DNA of 64,000 nucleotides, from NCBI GenBank assembly GCA_947179485.1, contig OX359248.1, positions 51,532,386 to 51,596,385 of the forward strand, read 5' to 3'. The notes beneath the pieces were generated by a model. It was not told where the DNA came from. It made no database searches and worked only from the letters and a program-made list of their open reading frames with translations. Below are positions 25,301 through 37,300 of this stretch, in pieces. How positions within the stretch are numbered: the first letter of the stretch is position 1; each line of letters starts with the position of its first letter. Both the position numbers and the translations under genes were made by a program. The stretch comes from Allacma fusca (Eukaryota > Arthropoda > Collembola > Symphypleona > Sminthuridae).

Positions 25301-28300
25301 TCAACGTCAGTTCAACCAACAGAACCCTCGAAACCAACAACAAAACGACAGATTAAATAATAACCCTCACTTTAATAATCAGAATCGCCCACAAGGAAAT
25401 CAAAATCAATATAATAATCAGCAGAATCCTCGCTTTCAACATAACAACAACAATGCTCCCCGAGGAAACCCCAACCCTAACAATCAACCTAATATTCGAG
25501 CCCTGGAGGCAGCGGTTCTCAACTTGAGTGCCCATTTAGCACCACCGACAACCACTCCACAACCAGCTCCTGCCAGACAACAAACTCAACTTACATGGTT
25601 TCCTTCGGAAAACGCATAGGTGTGTTGACTCGGGATCAACACACCACACCAAACCTTCCGCCGGATCCTGGAATTTACAACTCCTCGCATCCATTTTCTC
25701 TTTTTCAAAATTTTCATGATTACCAAGAACCTAATAATTTAGAATTTCAAAATCAAAAATTGTACTCACAATCAGTCGAAGATTCAATCCCAGATATTCC
25801 TACTCAGCATAAAATTATTACTCAACCAAACCTAATTCGGAATCAAAGTGCAGATTCCCGATCTGTACATACGTACCAATCCCCGCTAGAATTAGCACAA
25901 GAATTTAAAATGCTTGAAGCTCGCCAACAGAAATCTACAGATTTTTTCTGTTCAATTAAATTAATTAACTCCAGCTACCATGTCAAAGGATCTTTTGACA
26001 GTGGGGCTACCATCTCAACTATATCACCAGCTTTGGTTCAAGAACTCGAACGTATAGCACCCCAGGCTATACATGTCAAAACCCATGCACGACGTGCTTT
26101 AGGACAATTCGTACAAAACTCGGTGGTTTACTATAACAAGACCGCCTCGCTATTTTATGAAGTTAAAAACAAGTACCATTCGTTTGACTTCGCCATAGTC
26201 CCGAAATCCTCAACATTACTCATCATTGGATTAGACTTTCTCGAATACCATAAATCCTACCTGGATTTTGGTCACCGCACCTATGAATTAAATCCTGCTT
26301 CAGACTCACGTTCAGTAATTCATACTGAACCACCCGATATAGACATACCCGATAATGACTACTCAACTAATACTGAATACCACTCCAGCTCATCACAATC
26401 AGTTAGACGTTTAACCTGCTATACATCCCGCCCTTATGAAATACCTGCAAGAACCTTCGAGCCCATATGCGTGAAATTCCGCGAAGACTACGAAGGCCCC
26501 GCAGTAATATTCCCTGAAACTTTCCAGATCAGAGGACTTTCAATGGGAACGCCCATTGTCACAGTAAAGGACAAATGCGCTTACCTGTTAATTTTTAACC
26601 CGCATAACCGCAAGGTTACCCTTCCCCGCATACGCAATATAGCAATATATGATCCGTTTGATGGAGAAGAAGTGGAATTACCTGAACCTACTAATCACAA
26701 TAATAACTCACCGTACCCACCTATAATTGGACATATTAACAATCAACCCTACTCACCTTCATTAACACCTTTTACCATGGATGAGATAAATATGGGACCC
26801 GCTATGACACCACAACAAAAGAATTTGATGCTCGATAAAATTAATTCCTTCAGAACCTGCTTTGCCCGGAATGAGACAGAACTCGGAAAATTAAAATACA
26901 AATACGTCACGGTTGACACCGGAGATTCCCCACCTGTGTACAAGGCACAGTACCGAGTTTCGGACTTCGAACAAACTGTCATGAAGCAACATACCGACCA
27001 GATGTTGGATGCCGGAATCATCTCCCCATCAACTTCCCCGTGGAACTCGCCCATATTATTAATTAAAAAGCCTAATGGAGAACATCGGTTCTGCATTGAC
27101 CTACGATGGGTCAATAAGACAGTGGCATCACAAAATACCTGGCCACTGCCCAACATCCCGCAGCAACTAGACCGCCTGCATGGAGCCCGATGGTTCATCC
27201 TCATGGACGCACTCCAAGGCTTCCTACAACGAGAAGTACATCCCGCTGACCGGAAGAAATTCGCTTTCACAACACCAGAAGGGAAGTTCGAGTTTAATAG
27301 ACTCCCCTTCGGATACATGAATGCACCCGCGGAATTTCAGTCCATGATGGACGATATACTAGGAAACCTTAAATATTCACTCGTCCTAGTTTACGTAGAT
27401 GACGTCCTAGTCTTCGCTACAACCTTCGAAGAATTATTAACCCGCTTGCAACTAGTCCTGCTTAGATGTCAAGAATATGGACTTCGTTTTAAAATCTCAA
27501 AATGTTTTTTCGGCTATAATTCCATCCGATATTTAGGTTGGAGGATCGACCTGAATGGAATAAGTGTACCTGAAGATAAAATCGCCGCCGTACAAAAATT
27601 CCCCGTCCCGACCAACATTAAAGCCGTTCGCTGCTTTCTCGGACTTTGTGAACAGTTCCGAAGATTTATCCAAGATTATGGTAAAATAGCCAAACCCATA
27701 TCGGATCTACGGCGAAAAGACGCAATTTTTGAATGGACGCCCGCATGTGATAACGCATTTAACCATCTCAAATCAGCGTTAACTAATTCACCTGTTTTGC
27801 AAATATACAACCCTGCCGCAGAAATCCACATACATACCGATGCCTCCGCCATTGGCATTGGAGCCATCTGCATGCAATCAACCGATGATGGAAAATCTTT
27901 ACACCCGATAGAATATGCATCCCGCTCCTTAACACCCGAAGAGCAAAAATATTCAACTCACAAAAGAGAACTCCTTGCAATTATTTTTGCTATAAGGAAA
28001 TTCAGACCCTACATATTTGGAAAAAGGATCCACATAAAAACCGACCACCAGGCCCTTCAATACCTCAACTCTTTGAAGGACCCCCATGGCCAACTCGCTC
28101 GTTGGGCGTTAGAGTTTGCCGATCAAGAAATGGTAATTAAATACCAAAAAGGAGCTACCATGGCTCATGTGGACTGCCTTTCCCGCTACCCTATAAGACA
28201 ACTAAGATATGCAATAGCCCGCTCCTCGCCCGAAGACATTGGAAAAGAGGACCAACTAATACAACATACAGTTGGTGGTAATATTTCGCTATTTGCTGAT

Positions 28301-31300
28301 AAACAGAAACAAGACCCGAAACTCCTCAAAATAATTCAAGACCTGCAAGAAAACGGAGATAAGTCAGAACACCCGCATATTTTTGGAAAAACGTACTGCC
28401 TACTACATGGATTATTATACCGTATTGACGCAAACATGAGCGCCTCACCATACAAGCTCGTGGTACCTTTGCCTTTACGCCGAGATATTTTGAAACTTAT
28501 GCATGACGACCCCGCTGCAGGCCATGGAGGCTTTTATAAGACCTGCTCGCTCATCAGAACACGATACTATTGGCCTCGAATGACTGATGATATTTTTAAA
28601 TATATCAAGTGCTGTAAAATATGCCAGCGTGAAAATGCCCGCAATAAATTCCCGCTGGGCAAACGTGAAACAATCCCGACGCCTACTAAACTATTTGATA
28701 CAATAGCCATGGATTATATTGGCCCACTATTCAAAACTCACCGAGGTAATCAATACGCACTGGTCATCATTGATTACGCGTCCCGCTACTTAATAATAGT
28801 TCCAACTAAGACAGCCACCGCATTTAACTCTTGGGAAATTCTCCAAGAACACGTCCTTTACACCCACGGATGGCCCAGAAAAATAGTTACGGACGGAGGT
28901 ACCCATTTTACCGGTGCCACGTTCAAGGCCAGCTTAAAAGAACATGGCATTCAACATGTCGTGGTGATGCCCCATTCCCCACAATCTAATGGGATAGTAG
29001 AGCGAAGTAACCGCGACATCAAGACATACGTGAGAAAATTCCTCGACGTCCCGAGTAAACATTACATTTGGGATTCACTCGCTCACAGAGCTGCTTTCTC
29101 ACATAATATTAAAGTTCATGAGGCTACTCGCTACTCACCGTACTATTTGGTACATGGCCGACAACCTCTACTCAAGGCCGACTTAATTTCACCCGTCGCC
29201 AACCCGCGAATCCCCATAACGCCTGAGGACAACCAGGATGCAATTAATGAAGCATTAAAAATTGCAGCGGAACTCTCCCGAAAGAAGCAAATCCAGAGGG
29301 ATGCAGCCTTCAACCAGAAACGAACTAGCTACTCGTATCAAATTGGAGACTGGGTCCTCGTGGACTCAATTCAGGATGGTTTAAACCCGCGAACCAAAGG
29401 ACCCTATATTATTTCTAAAATATTAGGGAATTCCTCTTATGAAGTTGTTCCTGCTTATGAAGACACAAATTTAAGAACACGTAATGTCCATCAACAACAC
29501 TTACGACCCTATCATCAAATGCCCGATGGATGGATGGAAGACTATCCTTTCTTGATTAAGGACCCCATCCCTGCCCGAGACTTGGGAAGCTCCATCTTTG
29601 CCCAAACAGATGCTCCAATTTTACCTCGCCCGGATAGATTGATCACCTATCCCCCCGTAGTACCATTGGACTCGCAAACATCAACTAATTCATCTAACTC
29701 TACTACCTATAATATCATAACTCGCGAACGAACGGATGGTACTGTACAGCCACCGCTCATCCCGCAGAATACAACAATCCCACCACTCATGTCACTGGTA
29801 ATAACCCCACCAGTGTCACGTTCCCCATCACCCGACCCGGATAATTACAGGGATTCGGATTACAGCCCACCACGTAGATTTCGTGGATACACTAATTATA
29901 CTGGTCCTGCTTATAATACCAGATCACGTCGCCCCAGACGCACTCAATATTCCCATGAGACGTCTCCAAGGAGAATTGAAAGACGAACACCTACCCCAAT
30001 TTTACCTGAAAATAACCAAAGTCCTGTTATGTCAAGAGCGCACTCGCCGACATTAACAATCAGCTCCGCTTCATCATTTACCCCGTACATGCCCGTATTA
30101 ACCCGAGAATTGTTAACTCCCAGTAATACTCAGCAACACAGCAGTGACAACGAAGTAGCTCAAATTAATTCCCCGCCTATACTTCGACCTGAGGTCACTA
30201 CCCCAACAAGAATTAACTCGCCCGAAATTATTTCACCCACCATACGTTCGTCTCCTACGCCTGAACAATATTTATCTCGCTCACCTTTCCCATTGAAAAC
30301 CACCCCGCCGAGATCGTTCAGGATCTCCCCGATTTTAGAGAAAATTCATCGAACATTTATCCGACATTCCCCCGTTAGAGAAAATATTCCCGCAAATATT
30401 GCCCCAGTATCCCCTACCTTCAGCACACACTCAAGCACAGCTGAAGAAATGTATGGATATATAGGATCAATTACTGATCCCACCGATGACACCCATGAGG
30501 ATAATTTACCACTACAAGACTTATACCCACAACATAAAGTACCTCAATTTACTACAGTCCCACCTTTCGGATTAAGCTCCCCCAAGCCCTTATTTTCAAT
30601 GAGCTTACCCGCAAATTCCGAACCCGCTAGAATGCCCTATGCTAGTGAAGAAGAACTTGATACTTTCGTACAAAATTGTATGGAAATGTACAAATTCCCA
30701 TATGACAAAATTGAAACTTACCGTTGCACCGATGAGGATTGCGAAGGATACATGCACCCTCACTGCTTTATATATGACCCACAAAATGGACTTCCACGAG
30801 AGTTGGAGGAACCCGAATGTCCACCAGAAGATTTTGTGGAAGCCCGAATACCCCGAACGACAGAATGGGAATGGAACTTATTCCGCGAATTTATTAGAAA
30901 TCGCCCTGGCACATCAACAACTGTATATTGTCAAGTCCCAAGATGTACCTGCCTAGGCTTATTTCACCCATTTTGTCATTATTATACCGAACCTGCTATC
31001 ACCGAATGGAAAAATTCAGCCAACTATGCAATAATGTCCCAAATTGCCCCGCGGATGAAAGAAATTAAAACCATGGATACTTTAGTACAAGAATACTCTA
31101 ATGTACACATAACTCAATCATTTCGAAACATTAATGCAATGTTGGGTCAGATACAACTAAGTTTGGACAAAATAACCATTCATCCCGACAATGCACAAAT
31201 GCGACAACACCGCAAACATGCGATAATGTACACCGAATTATTAGCCAATCATTTAATGGACAAAATTCATCCCGAAGACTACACTACCTGCCCCGAATGC

Positions 31301-34300
31301 TTATTACTAGCTGACTCACAACCAGAAACCCGAACAGTTCCTGAGAAAATACCTACACCTGATTTATTTGCTGAAAATATCATCGACAGCATCTCTGCAT
31401 TACTCGATTCCCCGAGCTCTGCAGAATCCCGCTCACCTAGAAAAGATATCTCCCGGGATACCCTAGATTTTGAGTCCACACTGGTTACGACTACAGAAAG
31501 TGCGTCTCCCAGTGCCCCACATAATGACTCAATTCCACTTTTTGAATCTCCCATAGGTCCTGCCCAAGACCATGAAATGCTCTCTCCGGAGGCACCCGAA
31601 ATTCCAGTACAACCTCCAGTCTCCGATCCTAACCCGCCTAACATTCCCAGGGTGGAGGAGATGGCTCCAGAAAGTGTACTACCTCCGGTAGAGTCAACGC
31701 CATTAACACAGTCAAATATTAGTGCCAATTTTTCTAATATAAAGACTTACTCCGCTAAAAAGACACCCGCCAGATCCACTCCTATGAGAAGTAGACTTCG
31801 CCCTAGAGGTGAAGTTAGAAAAGACTACAAACAATTTTTTGAGACCCGCAAAAGACAAATAAAACAACCTGCAGACAGTCATTTACCTGCTAAACAGAAA
31901 AAGTTAAAATCTACTATTAGTGAATTTCCTACTGATAGTACACAACCATCAACAAGTGCTACAGTAAAAACAACAGCGCCGGTCAAAACTACCGAAAGTA
32001 AATTACCCGCCAAAAAGACATTACCCGCAACATCAAAACCCGCTCCAACGGTAGTGAAATTAAAACCCAACGTGACTTATGAACGCTACCAATACAAGGT
32101 CAAGCCATCCAAAACTAATGAACTCGAGATGGTTCCCTGGCCAGTTGGAGAAGCCCTTTCCATGCAATTTCAAGACTACTCAGTAGTCCCCCCGAAAGCT
32201 TTTCCATTGCCAAAAGTTATACCTGCAAAACCCCAAACCTTGTTAAAGGAGATACATCTTCCTCCTGCAGTGTTTTCTATACCAACTCCCACTCCAAAGC
32301 CCTGGTTAGCTTTACAGCCCAAGGAGCACACTCCACAGAAATGTGTGGACGAACCCCTCTTCACAGTTGGGTCAAGTCAAGTGTCTCCTCCTGACCAGCC
32401 AATGGAGTCCAGCTCAACAGAAGCTTCCCCTTCGGTCCCACCCGAAGAGTTCATGGACACAGAAGCCACTATTTTTTCTCCAGAACATGGAGAAGATACA
32501 CCAGAAGAAGCTCCCAGGAGTACTCGCCGACTCTCCGCCCAGATGCACGCTTCCTTGCTAAGACGGCAAAGCCGAACCTTCAGTGCAACTGAGCCGGAAT
32601 TTCTCACTGGTCATTCTTCCACTGACAGTGACCACGAATAGCGAAACCTCACTTTACGAAGCCTGCTAAAAGTTTTTTGTTAAATTTTGTAGAATTTTTG
32701 ATTTATATTTGCTTACATTAGTAATTTAACTCGCTGTAGCTTACTCGCTTAAATAATTACTTTTATTTTTTTTAATTATCTAATTACATTATTTCATAAT
32801 TTTAAAGATTATATCAGTACATATATATGTAATTAATTTTTACATTCCTTTTGTTACTACAACTACTTATTTCCTCGCTAATCTTATTCCTTAATTTATA
32901 CAACAACTTACCTATATTTTGTTTTTACCTGCTAATAATTATTAATGTAAATAACTCGCTTTAATTTATTTTTAGATTTACTTGATAAATTTATAATCAA
33001 CTATGCTAAACTAGTCAAGGAATAGCCACCTAATTTACATTAACCAGCAAAATAACGACAGTCAGTCAAACCCTGTTTCTTTAAATTATTATACTTGTAC
33101 AATTATTTGTATAACTAGCTATTCATTTGTATTATATGAGCATCCTATTTCTTCAACTCGCAAATATCCAGTTATCAAGATCATCTCTTCAACTTCAAGA
33201 AATGGACATGGAAATCCTGATAATTATAGCATTTGGAACTCACTCAAATTAGACTCACCGACTTCCTTACCAAACATTCCTTACCCAAAAACGTTATAAA
33301 CTCTCGCTAATTACCTACCTTCAATTCTAACCTATCCTTAACCTAACTCGTACCTGGTCGTTCATTAGCACTACGAAGTTCTCGCGAACAATCTAAATTT
33401 CAATCCAACTCGAAAATACAACCATTTAAAACTATCTCAAATTTCCTCAATACTCATCAACAAACTTTTGCTAATGTGACCCAGCATTTAAAATCAATAC
33501 AAAATGCTGCTCCTCAATTCCTACCTAACCTTCCTTAACACTAATCTCTCCTGTCGGTTTACCAGCCATCAGCCCTTAGGTTGCCTATTTGAGTTCCCGA
33601 ATGATTCAAGACAGACGAACAAGAATGAACCACTGAAAATTTAAGAATACAAAATTTAATTCTCTCGCTCGAAATATAATACAGATGTTTCTCGCAATAA
33701 TATATTTTCTTTCTCTTTTTACTTATGCCCGGATATGATTATTTAATTCCAATTGACTTGACACTAGTTATCTCGCTTTAGAAATATGAATTTTATAGAT
33801 ATAGATTTACTTTGAGATTACTTATTAATATTATCTCGCTGATGTATTTTTCCAGCTAATGAATTATTACTTAATTATACTTATATTATTATGAATTTAT
33901 TTACCTATGAATTTACTCGCTAATAATAATTGTTAAAATTAGATTACACCTGCTCAATAGAATTTATAAATGTTTTATATTATATTATAAATGTTATATT
34001 ATATACTTATTGATTATCTCACGAGGACGTGAGTGTTATGTAAGTGTGGGGGTGTGGCATACATGTAATCCCTAGTTATATAAGTGTATATAATAACCTG
34101 CTTATTGTTACTCGCCACCTAATAATATTACTCCCTCGCTACCCGCTCCTCGTAGGTAACACACTGGGTATATAAGCCCAGCTCACAGCTGAATCCTCAG
34201 TCTGTGTGTCATCGCCCTAGTGTAAACATCAACCTTAAGTACTCTATAATAAAGACCTGCATTATAAAATATCCTTGCATAAGGTATCGCTTATTCCAGA

Positions 34301-37300
34301 TTCCCCTCTCGTAGCTCACTGATCTACGTACATACATAAATATAGACACACAGGCTCATATGTGCACATACCATAATTCCCCCGAAAGTGGCATGTCACA
34401 ATTATGACTGTTGTTAACTTGTTTGTGTGGGGAAGACAGAGGAGGTGTGCATAATAGTGTATTGTGTCTGGAAGTGATAAATTCCTCTTTATGAGATTAA
34501 ATTTCTCTGGAACCTCTTTCCCCTTCTCCCAGTTCATACATACGCAGGGCCGTAGCTTCATTGAGGTATACAGAAATTGATTTTTGTTTTCATGAATTTA
34601 CTTGAAAATCCGTCCAGCCAGAACTGGGACATTAAATGCATCTGTCCCTCTGGAATGGGTTTATTGGAGTAGTCCCAAAATCTCGTCGGAATCTTTTTGT
34701 CTAATTGTGTTCCTTAGACCAGGGAACATTTTACATAGTATCTATGTGAGATATACAATTGTATTCGAATTTGAGTATAGGACTTAAAAAAATAAGATTT
34801 TTCCTCAGAGGAATAAAAAATGTAAGACATTTGATTTATTTCATTATCCATTAAAATAAATTTCAAAAAATTTAATATTCTGGACTGAAAGCCCCCACTT
34901 GCTTTGAAATTGCTCAGCAAAATAGGATGAGAAAAAATTAAAAATAATGACCTACATTTAATTTAATGGAAACGTTCGATCTCAAATTCCCTATAGCCAA
35001 TAGCTACTATTTTAGGGTTGTGAAATTAATGCCGGATTTATCAGCTTTGTGTTTTCTCCATCATAAAAAAATCATTGTATGCACACATGTGCATTCAAGG
35101 CAGCCTCCATAAAATGAATAACTAATTCAATAGATACAATTATTTAATTAGGCAGTGGCACGAAATAAATTTGCATGTCAGCCTCCCCATCCCCTGAAAG
35201 TTTGTAGCTGTACAACACTCCCATATAAAAACTCTTGTACAATTAGGCAGCATTCAGGGGATTTTTATGTGTGAGTGCAACCGTCGATAAAAGTCTACTC
35301 AAATTTAAATATGCAGAGTAGTCCTCAAGTTGGGATGGTGCATTTTGAAATTCCAAGGGTAATAAAATTCTATTATTGCACAAATGCCTACTTGAAGGTG
35401 TTTGAATGAGACCTAAAATATATTTAATGGTACTTGAAAAGCCCGAAGAGACGGGATTTCAGGGATTAGTTAATGCCGTATTCATGGACCGGAGCTCATC
35501 AAATCCTCCTGCAGTGCAGAGTGGGAAATTCACTCCAGAGCTAGTTCTCCGGTTTGCGGACTTGGGCGTGAGAGAGAGAGAGAGAAAGCACACGGAGAGA
35601 AAACTCTTCTTGAGGACAAAAAGCTTGGAGAGACAGACAGAGAGTATCTGCGCTATCTTCCTAGCTAAATTGAAAACAGTACCAGAACGACAAAGAGTGT
35701 AAACAGGGGTCGACAGAAGACCGAATAACAATTTGCATTTTGTAGCATTCAGGGAAAGAAGCATGAAGGGAGGCCAACACGACTTTCCTATTACTCTCCA
35801 CTACGCACATTTCCCAACTCCATGTGCTCCCACTACGAAAACCCAAGACCCACTCAGACCCAAGCACAAAATTACACTTCCCATACATTGTGAATTTATG
35901 CATGGTCGGTCCGACAGATTCGATTTCGACCGTCTTTTTGGGCCAATGCCGAACCCCCTGTCCCAAACTGCAACTTTTCATTCATACCTCCCGAACCTGT
36001 CAACCCTGGGAGGGGGGAGTGTGACTATACAGCTGATACTATCTCCCTGATAATGCTTTCCCTATCAGCTTTCTCCCGTACTCTCTCCGTGTCTGTAAAG
36101 AACAATTGGAATGAACTTACAGCTGGCTACTTCCATTCCACAAATTTGCCGATCCAGGGGGAATTTAGAGAGGTCCATCATGCAGGAGAATGTGACTTTC
36201 AATCTGAAAAATAAATCGAAAAACATACTTCATCATAATATATATATAGGTATGCACATTTGAAATAACAGTAACTACATAGATAACCATTTGGGACGTC
36301 ATTCCAATCCTATTTTGGGATTTTCCCTTTGAAAAAAGGATCCTTGCCGTGAGAGTTCATGGACCATAACCATCAATCAAGGGATCGGGAGCTTCATGTA
36401 ATTTTTTAAGACCGTAAATATCTCACAAATAAATGTGAGAACTCACAGTTTCAAATCTTCCCGAATCCAATTATTACAGGATCCAATTTTATAAATCCTG
36501 TGGCAAATATAGAATTTACCTTGCGAGGAAGAATTTATGCCCTCAATTCGTATACTTTGTATTTTATAAAATGTCCGACTAGGACATTTGTTTTAGCCCG
36601 GTGTAATCAGGCTCGTCCCATCCGAACAACCCTTTGAACATTTTAACTTATGGGAGTAAACGGACCTACATATGTATAGGATCCCATTGGACATTAGTCC
36701 AATGTCGTAATATATCCTTTTGGTTATATTTTTGAGTCCCATGTCACCCTGTGTTATAATATGGACCTGATTTGTATATTTCTCACGCATCATCTATGCA
36801 CCAAAACTGTGTATGTACATACATAGATAGATCGAAACTGGGCCTGACTCTCCTTAAATGAATCATAGGAGGATGAAACTTCTCTCAAAAGTTCCTCCTG
36901 ATTCCTTCTGGAAACAATAGCGAGACACCAGACGGAACCAGGACGGAAAGCAAATCATGAGGAAAGTACACTCACTCTAACGAGACTACGTTTTCCTCCC
37001 GTTACCCGTCATTTTTACAGGGGGTACGAGCGTAAGAGTCTCAAAAACAATAGGATGAAACTGCATCCGTCTCAGGGATGCATATGCTACCAATTCTGGA
37101 ACTTTGGAGGAGCCAGCAGTGTAGTGTACATACATAAATATACAACACTATTTACACATATTCCCAACAAGTGCACTCTCAGTTTCTCACACAATCACTA
37201 CCACTCTGTACAGACAACTTTTGTTGTAAGACACTACCTTTTTAGTGCATTTTCTCAGGAGGAGGAAAATTCATTGTAGGATTCCAATTGGCTAGAATTT

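Larger units (their letters stand above)
23230..34400 (+). mobile_element. Complete Ty3/gypsy-type LTR retrotransposon, antisense in a channel-gene intron
   Basis: The element is 11,171 bp: 5' LTR, primer-binding site, leader, gag, pol (protease, reverse transcriptase, RNase H, integrase), a long untranslated 3' region and 3' LTR. The two 348-bp LTRs read base for base the same and start TGTGGCAT and end ATGTCACA, an imperfect inverted terminus. A 4-bp ATTA duplication flanks it. The order RT-RNaseH-integrase and the GPY/F module place it in the Ty3/gypsy group. No separate env frame with signal peptide and membrane anchor is visible. Identical LTRs and intact ORFs point to recent insertion; activity is inference. 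Transcription would run opposite to the channel gene. Confidence 0.97.

Noticed and set aside
26749-27318. 189-codon minus-strand frame within pol
   Set aside because: It is a shadow of the strongly coding plus strand; it has no domain of its own.
32642-34052. Possible env gene between pol and the 3' LTR
   Set aside because: The region is AT-rich with stops in all frames and has no signal peptide or membrane anchor.
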